Shown: positions 31,332 to 39,955, numbered from the stretch's first letter. The stretch is DNA of 48,628 nt from Thermoplasmata archaeon (GCA_021821785.1 JAKACD010000008.1:1-48628), one strand, 5' to 3'. A program made the numbers and translations. The notes: a model not told the origin generated them from the letters alone.

Positions 31332-33425
31332 ATGCCCATGGACCGGGTCCTCCGCCATCCCGTCCTCGACGTGCCGGGCCCGGGCCCGACGGTCGAGTTC
31401 ACCTTCGACGGGCGACCGATCACGGCCCGGCCGTCGGAGCCAATCTCCTCGGCCCTGATCGCGAACGGGATCCATATCTTCGGCCGGCACGAGCGGGACG
31501 GCGCCCCGCAAGGGATCTTCTGCGCGAACGGCCAGTGCGCGCAGTGCCTCGTGGTCGTTGACGGACGCCCGGTGAAAGCCTGCCTCACGCCGGTGCGGCC
31601 CGGGATGGTGGTCCGGTCGACGGTGGGATACCCTGAGCTCGCCCCGGACGACGCGCCGGTCTCCCTCGTCCCCCGCGTCGACGAGGTCCGGACCGAGGTC
31701 CTCATCGTCGGCGGGGGTCCGGCCGGGCTCGAGGCCGCCCGCGAGCTCGCCGCCCGGGAACTCGACGTCACGATCTGCGACGACAAACCGACGCTCGGCG
31801 GGAAGCTCTCGCTCCAGACGCACAATTTCTTCGGCTCGGTCGCCGACTGCCATGCCGGGGACCGGGGCCAGGCGATCGGCGAGCTTCTCGCCGCAGAAGT
31901 GGCCGCGCTCCCCACCGTGGAGATCTGGACGGAGTCACCGGTCGTCGGGGTCTTCGACGGCGGCGTGGTCGGCGTGGTGCGCCGTGGGCGCTTCACCGCG
32001 GTCCGGCCGAAGGTGCTTCTCGTCGCCGCCGGGGCCCGGGAGAAGGCGCTCGCCTTCCCGGGCGCGGACCTCCCCGGTGTCTACGGAGCGGGAGCGTTCC
32101 AAACCCTCGTTAACCGCGATCTGGTTCTCCCCTCCCGGCGGCTCTTCATCGTCGGCGCGGGGAACGTCGGTCTCATCGTTGCCTACCAGGCGCTCCAGGC
32201 CGGCGTCGACGTCGTCGCGGTCGTCGAGATGCTGCCCGAGGTCGGAGGCTACAAGGTCCACCGGGACAAGCTGCTGCGCCTCGGCGTCCCCGTCTACACC
32301 AGCCACACGGTCCTCCGCGCCGAGGGTCGCGAGCACGTCGAGCGGGTGATCGCCGCGCGGGTCGATCCGAAGTTCCACCCGATTCCGGGGAGCGAGGTGG
32401 CGTTCGACGTCGATACCGTGCTGGTCGCTGTCGGGCTCTCTCCCGTCAACGAGCTATTCGAGGAGGCCCGTCGCATCGGGCTGCGTGCGTACGCGGCCGG
32501 TGACGCCCGCGAGATCGCCGAGGCGTCGGCCGCGATCTTCTCCGGACGGATCGTGGCCCGCACCATTCTGAAGGACCTCGGGTTTCCCGATACGGTCCCC
32601 GAGGCCTGGCGGCAGCGCGCTCTCGAGCTCTCCGCGCACCCGGGCCCGGTGCTCGGCGTCTATCCGGTCCCTGCCGAGAGGCGCGTCTATCCCCTCCTCC
32701 GCTGCGAGCAGGAGATCCCGTGCAATCCGTGTACGGAGGTCTGCCCGCTCGACAGTATCACGATCCTCGAGGGGAATCTTCTCGGACGGCCGAAGCTCGT
32801 CGGCGACTGCTCCGGCTGCTTGAAGTGCGTGGCCGTCTGCCCGGGGCTCGCGATCACGCTGGTCGACCGGCGGGTCGACCCGACCGGCGCCCGAGCCCGC
32901 GTCACGGTCCCGTGGGAGATGCCCGAGGAGTGGGTCCACCCCGGCGAGGTCGTGCCCACCAGCGGCCGCGAGGGCGAGCCGGTCGGCGAGGCGCGGGTCG
33001 TGCGCATCCTGGCCGGCCGAGCGCTCCACCACCGCCGGCTGCTCGTACTCGACGTTCCGGCCTCCGAGGCCGACCGCGTCGCCGGGGTCCGCGTCCGGGA
33101 TCCCGTCCCGCCCCGGCCTGTCCCGGGGGCCCCGCCCGTCCGCGACGACGAGGTCGTCCTGTGTCGGTGCGAGCGAGTGACCCGAGCGTCGGTGATCGAG
33201 TACCTCCGGGCGACCGGGACCCGCGACATGAACGCCGTGAAGGCGGGACTCCGCAGCGGGATGGGCCCCTGCGGGGGCCGGACCTGCGGCGAACTCATCC
33301 TACGGGTCTTCCGCGAGCTCGGTATCGAGCCCGGGTCAGTGACGCCGGGCGTTCCGCGTCCGTTCACCCAGGAGGTGCCGATCACGGCCTTCCTCAGCGA
33401 GGAGAACGATGGCCGCGGACGTTGA
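31332..33425 (+). CDS. Multi-cluster flavoprotein alpha subunit: [2Fe-2S] + FAD + 2x[4Fe-4S] + BFD-like
   Basis: 697 residues. Order: Fer2_4 domain with Cys64, Cys69, Cys72, Cys84 (CANGQCAQC...KAC); FAD domain from TEVLIVGGGPAGLEAA (about 122) with VLLVAAGAREKALAFPGADLPGVYGAGAFQTL and IVGAGNVGLIVAYQAL; an inserted ferredoxin pair CNPCTEVCPLDSITI and CSGCLKCVAVCPGLAI (about 465-515); then a C-terminal BFD-like cluster LCRCERVTRASVIEYL...GPCGGRTC. In thermococcal proline dehydrogenases the ferredoxin is a separate small subunit; here it is fused in. This gives an electron wire from the beta-subunit flavin toward ferredoxin or a quinone. It overlaps the beta gene by 17 bp. Divergent from the P5C dehydrogenase. 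Confidence 0.87.
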   Translation: MPMDRVLRHPVLDVPGPGPTVEFTFDGRPITARPSEPISSALIANGIHIFGRHERDGAPQGIFCANGQCAQCLVVVDGRPVKACLTPVRPGMVVRSTVGYPELAPDDAPVSLVPRVDEVRTEVLIVGGGPAGLEAARELAARELDVTICDDKPTLGGKLSLQTHNFFGSVADCHAGDRGQAIGELLAAEVAALPTVEIWTESPVVGVFDGGVVGVVRRGRFTAVRPKVLLVAAGAREKALAFPGADLPGVYGAGAFQTLVNRDLVLPSRRLFIVGAGNVGLIVAYQALQAGVDVVAVVEMLPEVGGYKVHRDKLLRLGVPVYTSHTVLRAEGREHVERVIAARVDPKFHPIPGSEVAFDVDTVLVAVGLSPVNELFEEARRIGLRAYAAGDAREIAEASAAIFSGRIVARTILKDLGFPDTVPEAWRQRALELSAHPGPVLGVYPVPAERRVYPLLRCEQEIPCNPCTEVCPLDSITILEGNLLGRPKLVGDCSGCLKCVAVCPGLAITLVDRRVDPTGARARVTVPWEMPEEWVHPGEVVPTSGREGEPVGEARVVRILAGRALHHRRLLVLDVPASEADRVAGVRVRDPVPPRPVPGAPPVRDDEVVLCRCERVTRASVIEYLRATGTRDMNAVKAGLRSGMGPCGGRTCGELILRVFRELGIEPGSVTPGVPRPFTQEVPITAFLSEENDGRGR

Positions 33426-34575
33426 CGCGATCGTCATCGGGGCGGGCTCGGTCGGCAACCCGACCGCCTACTTTCTGGCCCGCGAGGGGCGCCGCGTTCT
33501 CGTGCTCGACGAGCTCAGCGCCTCGGGCCAAGGACAGAACAAGGCGGCGATCGGCGGCGTCCGGGCGACCCACTCCGACCCCGCGAAGATCCGGCTCGGG
33601 CAGGAGAGCCTTGAGATCTTCTCGCACTGGAAGGAGGAAACTGGGACCGACATCGGATGGAAGCCCGGGGGGTACTGCTTCCCCGCGTACGACGAGACGA
33701 CCGAGTCGACCTTGCGCACCCTGCTCGGGGTCCAGCACGCCTACCACCTCGGGATCGAGTGGCGGGATCCGGCGGAGATCCGCCGGGTGGTCCCCGGCAT
33801 CAATCCGGAGGGATTGCGCGGGGGGACGTACTCCCCGGGGGACGGTCAGGTGAACCCCCTCAAGGCGGCGGAGTCGTTCACCCACGAGGCCGTACGGCGC
33901 GGGGCCGAGTACCACTACCGGGAAAAGGTGACCGACCTCCTCGTCGACGACCACACGGTCCGCGGTGTCCGAACCGACCGGGGCGAGTACCGCGCCCCGG
34001 TGGTGATCAACACGGCCGGGGCGCGCGGGTCGCAGATCGCGCGCATGGCCGGCCTCGAGCTCCCGGTCGCGCCCGAGAGCCACGAGGCCGGCATCTCGGC
34101 TCCCGTGAAGGAGTTCCTCGCCCCGCTCGTCGTCGACCTGCGGCCAGGGCCCGAGGGGAAGACGGCGAACTTCTACTTCGGCCAGGACGCGGACCAGCAG
34201 GTCATCTTCTGCTACACTCCGCGGCCGGCGGTCCCCGGCGAGAACCGCACGTCGACCTTCGAGTTCATGCCGATCGCGGCCGCGCGCCTGGTCTCCCTCA
34301 TCCCCCGGCTGAAGAACCTCACGATCCGTCGCGTCTGGCGTGGCCTGTACCCGATGACCCCGGACGGGAGCCCGATCGTCGGGTGGGCCCCGGACGTCAA
34401 GGGGCTCCTCCTCGGGATCGGCCTCTGCGGGCAGGGGTTCATGCTCGGCCCCGGGGTCGGACGGACGCTCGCGGCGCTGGCCAGCGGCACGCGCCCCATC
34501 CTCGACCCCGATGTCCTTGCGACGCTGAGCCCGTCCCGGGACTTCTATCGGGGAACGAAGGAGTCGTTGCGCTAG
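33409..34575 (+). CDS. FAD-dependent amine oxidoreductase, DAO/SoxB-type beta subunit
   Basis: 388 residues. The FAD motif DAIVIGAGSVGNPTAYFLARE, NKAAIGGVRATHSDPAKIRLGQES, VVINTAGARGSQIARMAGLELPV and the C-terminal WRGLYPMTPDGSPIVGWAPDVKGLLLGIGLCGQGFMLGPGVG mark it as a DAO family member close to sarcosine oxidase and proline dehydrogenase beta subunits. It differs clearly from the first pair's beta subunit, so the two pairs are not a recent duplication and likely use different amines. Its start overlaps the alpha subunit gene end by 17 bp. It converges on the phosphate transporter gene. Confidence 0.88.
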   Translation: MAADVDAIVIGAGSVGNPTAYFLAREGRRVLVLDELSASGQGQNKAAIGGVRATHSDPAKIRLGQESLEIFSHWKEETGTDIGWKPGGYCFPAYDETTESTLRTLLGVQHAYHLGIEWRDPAEIRRVVPGINPEGLRGGTYSPGDGQVNPLKAAESFTHEAVRRGAEYHYREKVTDLLVDDHTVRGVRTDRGEYRAPVVINTAGARGSQIARMAGLELPVAPESHEAGISAPVKEFLAPLVVDLRPGPEGKTANFYFGQDADQQVIFCYTPRPAVPGENRTSTFEFMPIAAARLVSLIPRLKNLTIRRVWRGLYPMTPDGSPIVGWAPDVKGLLLGIGLCGQGFMLGPGVGRTLAALASGTRPILDPDVLATLSPSRDFYRGTKESLR

Positions 34576-34599
34576 TCGTGCGCCGTGGAGGTCGCGCCG

Positions 34600-36684
34600 C
34601 TACGAGCCGGGGGCGTAGCGGACCTCGAGGTCCTGGAAGACGTTCGTAACGTCCTCACAGCGGTCGGTGATGATCTCGAGCCGCTCGTAGAAGTCCTTCC
34701 ACTTCAGGATCTCCACCGGGTCCCGCTCGGTGAAGAGCTTCTCGAGCAGGTCGCGCAAGAGATCGTCGGCCTCGTTCTCGAGTCGGTTCACCTCGACGAT
34801 GGCGTGCTCGAGGTTGGCGGGCGCGCCGCGATAGAGCTCGTCGAGCCCCAAGATCCCGTCCGCGACCCGCTCGACGCACTCGACGACGATGTCGGCGAAG
34901 CGCTTGAGCTCGGGTCGGGTCCGGTCGAGGTGGTAGGTCCGTACCCGGGCCGCGACCGATTCAATGCCGTCGATGATGTCGTCGAGGGCGCTCGCGAGGC
35001 GGCCGACCTCGGCCCGGACCTCGGAGGTCAGGCGCCGGTAGTTGAGCTCGACGAAGATGCGGTGCACCTCCTCGTCGGCCGCGTGTTCGATGGCGCGGAT
35101 GCCGTCGATCTTCCGGTCGCGGTCGGTGACGGGATCGTCCAGGAGCTCGCGGAGCGCGATCGCGGCCTGCTGGCCCGTCAGCGAGAGCGAACGGAGGTAC
35201 GTCGAGAACCGCCGGACGAGCACCGCGAGCTCGTCCTCTCCCGAGACATCCTCGAGCGATCGCTGCGAGGTCTCCGGGAGGAGGGCGAGCGTGAGCACGA
35301 AGCCGAGGAACGAGACAGCGGCGAGCAGACCGAAGAACCACGGGATCCCGTAGGTCTGGTAGAGGCCCGCAAAGACGAACACCGCCACGACCGCCCCGAT
35401 CTTCCCCGAGGCCGCGGCGATCCCGTGGCCGGTCGTGCGGAACGTCGTCGGGAAGACCTCGCTCGGGTACACGAACGTCGTCGTGTTCGGGCCGAAGTTC
35501 GCGAAGAAGAAGGTGAGGCCATAGACGGCGAGGAAGGCGGGCAGGACCGATTCGAGACCGCCCCAGTCGAGGGAGAGGAAGAGGAACGCGAACGCCATCA
35601 CCCCGAAGCCGATGTACTGGAGCGGCCGACGGCCGACCCGGTCGATGAGCGCGACCGCCGCCCAGTATCCCGGGACGCTCGCGACGAGGGCGATCAGCAC
35701 GTTGCCGATCGCGAGCCGCCGGACCTGCTCGAGCGCCGGGTAGCTCGCCGCGCTCGCGAAGCCGATGTGCTTCAGGATCAGCGGATTGAAGATGTTGGTC
35801 GAGTAGAACGCGATGTCGAGGAGGAACCAGGTCGCGGCTGTCCCGAAGATTACGAGGCCATAGGAGCGGAACAGTTGGCGGAGCGGGACGCCCAGGGACC
35901 GGGGCGTCGACCCCCCGCCCGCGAGCCGGGTCCCCGTGATCGTCCCGACGGTGCTCGCCGCGGCGCCGACCCGCCCACGGGCCAGCTCGAAGCGGGGAGT
36001 CTCGGGCATCCGGATCCGGTAATAGATCGTGAGGACGGCCGGGAGCGCGCCGAGGCCCAGAATGAGCCGCCAGGCGATGTCGAGGTTCGGGATCGCGTAG
36101 ACGACCGCGAGGCTGGTCCCGGCCCCGGCGAGCAGCCCGAAGCCCTGCATCGCGAAAACGGAGGCGACGAGGCGGCCGCGACTCTGGACGTTCGAGTACT
36201 CGCTCATGATCGTCGCGCTGAGCGGGTAGTCGCCGCCGACGCCGACGCCGAGGAAGAACCGCCAGAGGATCAGGACCGAGATCGTGGAGAGGCCCCCGAT
36301 GGGGACGCTCAGCGCGCTGCCGACCGCCGCGACCGCCATGAGCGAGAGCGTGAGCCCGTAGACCCTCCGGCGGCCGAGCCGGTCGCCGAGCCAGCCGAAG
36401 AGCACCTGGCCGACGGCCGCGCCCATCAGGGCCGTCGAACCGAGGAGGGCGAGCTCGCTGGTGCTGACCGCGCCGCCCGGCGCGAGGGCGATCAGGATCG
36501 GGATGACGAGCGAGATGACGAAGAGGTCGTAGGCATCGGTGAAGAACCCCATTCCCGCAACGACGATCGTGCGGAAGTGGAACCGCTGGACACGCGCCGT
36601 GTCGAGCGCGTGAAGGATCCGACGGGACTCGGTCGAGAGCCCCGACCGATCCTCCGCCGCGGGCGGCGCGCCGGCATCGGGCAC
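34600..36684 (-). CDS. PHS-type MFS phosphate transporter fused to a DUF47/PhoU-like domain
   Basis: 694 residues. Residues about 38-470 form a 12-helix MFS transporter of the phosphate:H+ symporter family: GMGFFTDAYDLFVISLVIP in the first helix, GWLGDRLGRRRVYG, and the PHS hallmark FLGVGVGGDYPLSATIMSEY. Residues about 490-694 are a soluble helical domain of DUF47/PhoU type (LRSLSLTGQQAAIALRELL, IEHAADEEVHRIFVELN, VNRLENEADDLLRDLLEKLF, DFYERLEIITDRCEDVTNVFQDLEVRYA), as in proteins that accompany Pit phosphate transporters. I infer a transporter with built-in control by phosphate or metal. The CTAAATAG box lies exactly 21 bp upstream. Confidence 0.87.
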   Translation of the reverse strand: MPDAGAPPAAEDRSGLSTESRRILHALDTARVQRFHFRTIVVAGMGFFTDAYDLFVISLVIPILIALAPGGAVSTSELALLGSTALMGAAVGQVLFGWLGDRLGRRRVYGLTLSLMAVAAVGSALSVPIGGLSTISVLILWRFFLGVGVGGDYPLSATIMSEYSNVQSRGRLVASVFAMQGFGLLAGAGTSLAVVYAIPNLDIAWRLILGLGALPAVLTIYYRIRMPETPRFELARGRVGAAASTVGTITGTRLAGGGSTPRSLGVPLRQLFRSYGLVIFGTAATWFLLDIAFYSTNIFNPLILKHIGFASAASYPALEQVRRLAIGNVLIALVASVPGYWAAVALIDRVGRRPLQYIGFGVMAFAFLFLSLDWGGLESVLPAFLAVYGLTFFFANFGPNTTTFVYPSEVFPTTFRTTGHGIAAASGKIGAVVAVFVFAGLYQTYGIPWFFGLLAAVSFLGFVLTLALLPETSQRSLEDVSGEDELAVLVRRFSTYLRSLSLTGQQAAIALRELLDDPVTDRDRKIDGIRAIEHAADEEVHRIFVELNYRRLTSEVRAEVGRLASALDDIIDGIESVAARVRTYHLDRTRPELKRFADIVVECVERVADGILGLDELYRGAPANLEHAIVEVNRLENEADDLLRDLLEKLFTERDPVEILKWKDFYERLEIITDRCEDVTNVFQDLEVRYAPGS

Positions 36685-36704
36685 GCCCCTTGGGATGTCC
36701 CGGA

Positions 36705-36712
36705 CTATTTAG
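36705..36712 (-). promoter_or_regulatory. TATA box of the phosphate transporter gene
   Basis: Minus-strand CTAAATAG with its edge 21 bp from the ATG, the same box and spacing as tyrS; it implies a leaderless mRNA. Confidence 0.65.
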
Positions 36713-36757
36713 GTCGTGGCCGCGGACTCGGGCGTTCGCCTCGGGCAGGGGGTCTCC

Positions 36758-37906
36758 TCAGAGGGACCGGTCCCCTTGGATCCGGTCCAGGAACGACCCA
36801 AGGTCGTCCGACGACGGCACGCGGGGGTTCGCGAGCACCGCCGGCGACCCGAGCGCATGGGCGATCACTTGATCGCGGACGGCGGCAAGTCGGCTCGTAT
36901 CGACTCCGGCGGCGGGCAGCGTCGCCGGGCAGCGGAACGTCTCGAGGAGGCGTCCCCACCGCGTCGCGAGCGGGGTCCGCACGGGGTTCTCGCCACGGAG
37001 GACCGCCGTCGTGAGCGCCTCGAGTCGGTCCCGGGCCGACGGTCGGTCGAATTCGAGCACGGGGAGGAAGAGAAGCCCGAGGAGCCGTCCGTAGGAGAGC
37101 CCGGTCGGCCCGCTGAGGGCGCGGGCCAGGGCATGCCCGACCCCCCGCTGCGCGTTCGACGCCGCGAGGCCGGCCGCGGTGGCGGCGTAGTGGAGCGCCG
37201 CCTTCGCATCGGGGTCCTCGCTCCAGCGGAGCGCGTGAGGGAGGCGCTCGAGGACCGTCGCGAGCGCGTCGACCGCGAGGGCGTCCGAGAGCGGGTTTGC
37301 CCACGCGGAGAGGTACGCCTCGAGGGCTTGGACGGCGATCTCGAACCCGCCGTCGAGAAGAAGGTCCGGGGAGAGCGACGCGGCGAACGCAGGGTCGAGG
37401 AGCGCCCACTCGGGGGTCAGGGCCCGGTGCGCGAACTCGAACGGGACGCCCTCGGCGGTCCAGAGGTCGGCCGTGGCCGAGGCCTCGCTGCCGCTACCGC
37501 TGGTGGTCGGGACGGCCGCGAGGCGCAGCCGGTGCGGGCCGTCGAGATCGAGGCCCGGGAGCGCGGCGCGGAGGTCGAGGCCCGGTCGTTCGAAGACGAG
37601 CCGGGCGGCCTTACACGCATCGATCGCGCGCCCTCCGCCCACCACCACGAGCCAGTCCGGGGCGAACGCGGTGAGCCGCTCGACCAGCACGCCGATCCGG
37701 TCGACGCGATCCGGGGCCTCCGGGAGGCCCACCACCTCGATCGCGCAGTCCGTCTTCGCGAGCTCTTCGGTGATGCGCCGCGCTCCGTCCCGGCCCTCGA
37801 CCGCGTGGTCGACCGCCACCACCGCCCGATGCGCGTCGAGACCGCTCAGCTGCTCGATCGCGCCGGGCCCCCAGGCGATCCGCGGGGCCGTGAAAAAACC
37901 GGTCAT
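36758..37906 (-). CDS. Iron-type alcohol dehydrogenase fold protein with altered metal site
   Basis: 382 residues. The fold is clear: an N-terminal nucleotide-binding half with WLVVVGGGRAIDACKAARLV (GGGSxxD motif) and AVPTTSGSGSEAS, then a helical half with ALEAYLSAWANPLSDALAVDAL and NAQRGVGHALARAL. In active members the metal is held by D-x3-H, H and H. Here the first pair (GMDALTHAIEAY in the family) reads GFEIAVQALEAY, so Asp is Glu and His is Gln; GHALA keeps one His; the last (PHG) reads SYG. The protein therefore may have lost Fe/Zn and be metal-free or inactive as an ADH. It lies 27 bp after the Fur-like gene and is probably co-transcribed. Confidence 0.78.
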   Translation of the reverse strand: MTGFFTAPRIAWGPGAIEQLSGLDAHRAVVAVDHAVEGRDGARRITEELAKTDCAIEVVGLPEAPDRVDRIGVLVERLTAFAPDWLVVVGGGRAIDACKAARLVFERPGLDLRAALPGLDLDGPHRLRLAAVPTTSGSGSEASATADLWTAEGVPFEFAHRALTPEWALLDPAFAASLSPDLLLDGGFEIAVQALEAYLSAWANPLSDALAVDALATVLERLPHALRWSEDPDAKAALHYAATAAGLAASNAQRGVGHALARALSGPTGLSYGRLLGLLFLPVLEFDRPSARDRLEALTTAVLRGENPVRTPLATRWGRLLETFRCPATLPAAGVDTSRLAAVRDQVIAHALGSPAVLANPRVPSSDDLGSFLDRIQGDRSL

Positions 37907-37933
37907 CGTCGCTTCTCGGCTCGGAGCCCCGGG

Positions 37934-38224
37934 CTACGCCGACGGGCCTTCCCGGCAGCGCTGGCAGGCGCCGGTGAGCGAATACGAGATCCCGTCCACC
38001 GACCACCCGTCGGGTCGCCGGGCCGCGAGCTCTTCGAGGAAGTGCCGGTCGAGTTCCGTGAGCTCGATCCGCTGGATGCGACCGCAGGCGCGACAGACGA
38101 TGTGGGAGTGCGGCTCCTCATGCAGGTCGACGGACGGAGGGGGCGCCGCCCGGGTGGGGCGTGCGCGCACGGGGGCACGAACGTTGGGAGTGCGGGGGGT
38201 CGGCCGCCGTTTCGCTCGCGCCAA
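37934..38224 (-). CDS. Stand-alone Fur-family C-terminal (zinc/dimerisation) domain
   Basis: 96 residues from a TTG start. After a basic Arg/Pro-rich N-terminus of about 34 residues comes a typical Fur C-terminal half: HSHIVCRACGRIQRI (CxxC, with the HxH-like regulatory site before it), GWSVDGISYSLTGACQRC (second CxxC). The two CxxC pairs form the structural zinc site of Fur/Zur/PerR proteins. The N-terminal winged helix is absent: the promoter lies only about 33 bp upstream of the start, leaving no room for it. The basic tail may bind nucleic acid instead, or the protein may act by dimerising with a complete Fur. Operon with the ADH-like gene. Confidence 0.7.
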   Translation of the reverse strand: MARAKRRPTPRTPNVRAPVRARPTRAAPPPSVDLHEEPHSHIVCRACGRIQRIELTELDRHFLEELAARRPDGWSVDGISYSLTGACQRCREGPSA

Positions 38225-38256
38225 CCTCTCCCTCCGGCCCCGCGACCCGCTCTCGG

Positions 38257-38263
38257 TATTTAG
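38257..38263 (-). promoter_or_regulatory. TATA box of the Fur-domain/ADH-like operon
   Basis: Minus-strand CTAAATA, 33 bp before the TTG start codon; a GGAGGGAGAGG purine run sits just ahead of the start. Confidence 0.5.
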
Positions 38264-38359
38264 TAGTCCCGCGGCCGAGGTACTGCGGCGACGGCGCCTC
38301 GACGACGGGACCTGGCCACATCCCCGCCACCGTGCCCGCGGTCCTTCGACCGACCGTTA

Positions 38360-38367
38360 CTGATAGG
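38360..38367 (+). promoter_or_regulatory. Candidate TATA element of the dienelactone hydrolase gene
   Basis: CTGATAGG ends about 24 bp before the ATG at 38391. The match to the TATA consensus is weak, but the spacing fits a leaderless mRNA. Confidence 0.35.
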
Positions 38368-38390
38368 AACCTTACCGGTTAGGGGTGGGT

Positions 38391-39143
38391 ATGTGCCACT
38401 CGGACGATTCTCGGGCGCCCGAGCCCCCCCGGCGGGGACCGGTCGGAGAACACGGCGAAATCGAGCTCTCGGCGGAGGACGGGGCGCGCTTCCGTGCCTA
38501 TGCGGCGGTCGGCGCGGAGAAGCCATGGGCCGGCGTCATCATCCTGCCCGACGTGCGAGGCCTCCACCCATACTACGAGGACCTGGCCGTCCGTTTCGCC
38601 GAGGCCGGCTGTGAGGCGATCGCGATCGACTACTTCGGCCGGACCGCGGGCGGCGCGAAGCGCGACGACTCGTTCGACTGGAAGACGCACGTCGCGCAGA
38701 CCACCCCGGAGGGGATCGCGCACGACGTCCGAGCCGCGCGGGACCGGATCCGCGCGGGCCGAGACGGGAGCACGCTACCGATCTTCTCGGTCGGATTCTG
38801 TTTCGGCGGCGCCAACTCCTGGCGCCAGTCGGCCGAAGGACTGGGTCTCGCGGGATGCATCGGCTTCTACGGAGGGCGGCCGATGGAACGGGTCGGTCCG
38901 TGGATCCCCCGGCTGAAGGCGCCGATTCTGATGCTGCTCGCCGGCGACGACCAGGGCACGCCGGCCTCGGAGTTCGAGGAGTTCGCGCGGCGGGCCGGGG
39001 CCCAGGGCATCGAGGTGGAGTCCCACACCTATCCCGGGGCTCCGCACAGCTTCTTCGACCGCTCGTTCGAGGAACACCGCGACGCCTGTGCCGACGCCTG
39101 GCGGCGGCTATTGGCGTTCATGGAGCGGAACGGCGTACGGTAG
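38391..39143 (+). CDS. Dienelactone hydrolase family protein
   Basis: About 250 residues of alpha/beta hydrolase fold. The catalytic triad of dienelactone hydrolases is visible: Cys nucleophile in VGFCFGGAN (Cys137), Asp in LAGDDQGTP, His in GAPHSFFD. The early strand VIILPDVRGLHPYYEDLAVRFAEAG is also typical. In bacteria the family opens dienelactone in chloroaromatic breakdown, but most archaeal members have unknown ester substrates. The ATG at 38391 is preferred over a GTG two codons upstream because of promoter spacing. Single gene, divergent from the Fur-domain operon. Confidence 0.88.
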   Translation: MCHSDDSRAPEPPRRGPVGEHGEIELSAEDGARFRAYAAVGAEKPWAGVIILPDVRGLHPYYEDLAVRFAEAGCEAIAIDYFGRTAGGAKRDDSFDWKTHVAQTTPEGIAHDVRAARDRIRAGRDGSTLPIFSVGFCFGGANSWRQSAEGLGLAGCIGFYGGRPMERVGPWIPRLKAPILMLLAGDDQGTPASEFEEFARRAGAQGIEVESHTYPGAPHSFFDRSFEEHRDACADAWRRLLAFMERNGVR

Positions 39144-39374
39144 TGACGGGGCCTCCGCCGGCGTGCCATCGACCGGAGCTCCGTCGACGGTCCGGAGGTC
39201 GCGGCGAGACGGAAACGCCCGACAGGTTCGGCGCCCGCGAGGCTGGTAGAGTGCCTCGTTCCGCGGAAAGGTGAGTGGTCACCGGTCCGGGGAATCGTCC
39301 CCCTCCCCGGTAATTGTCCCGTCTCTCCAAGCGCCGTTTCTTGACGGTCGGGGGCTCCGGTCTCCGGAAAAGGC

Positions 39375-39902
39375 ATGGAGCTCGGGATCCGCTCGGCCGT
39401 GCGCGACGACCTCGCCCAGATCGTAGCGATCTACAATCACTACGTGGAGCACAGTCCGGCAACCTTCGACACGATCTCGCTGCGGACCGAGGACCGTCTC
39501 GGCCGGCTCGAAGAGCATTCTCGGGCGGGGCCGCACGGATTGCTCGTCACGGTCGACGATCGCGCCCGGGTGGTCGGGGGGCGTCGACCCACGCGTTCCA
39601 TCCCCGGCCCGCGTACTCCACGACCGTAGAGAGTTCGGTCTACGGGGCGCCCGAACACCCGGGCCAGGGCGTCGGGGGGCAGCTCTCGGAGGAACGGTTC
39701 CGGTCGATCGCCCGGGAGGATGTGCGCACGGTCGTGGCCGAGGTCACGCTGCCGAGCCCGGCCTCGCTCTCGCTAGACCGCCGGTTCGGGTTCCGGGAGG
39801 TCGGGGTCTTCACCCAAGTCCGCCGAAAGTTCGATCGCTACTGGGACGTCGCGTGGTTCCAGCGTCCGCTCGCCCTCGACCCCGCTGTGGGCCGCGGAGC
39901 CG
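39375..39902 (+). pseudogene. GNAT N-acetyltransferase (phosphinothricin acetyltransferase-like), frameshifted
   Basis: The first 67 residues from the ATG at 39375 (IRSAVRDDLAQIVAIYNHYVEHSPATFDT, HGLLVTVDDRARVVG) match the PAT/Bar group. The frame then breaks in a run of six G near 39576-39582. The rest follows in the -1 frame: STHAFHPRPAYSTTVESSVYGAPEHPGQGVGGQL (the acetyl-CoA loop, normally RGxGxG) and LSLDRRFGFREVGVFTQVRRKFDRYWDVAWFQRPL. One missing base restores a protein of about 170 residues. Family members acetylate amino groups of small molecules such as methionine sulfoximine. The second half continues without a stop into the thioredoxin frame. Confidence 0.72.
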
Positions 39903-39955
39903 GAATGGGGGACGCCCGTCATCGTGCAGGGCCCCTCCGTCCGCCCGGCTTGACG

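Noticed and set aside
34585-37014. 809-residue plus-strand ORF rich in Glu/Arg/Asp
   Set aside because: Antisense of the phosphate transporter; charged repeats come from complementing hydrophobic codons.
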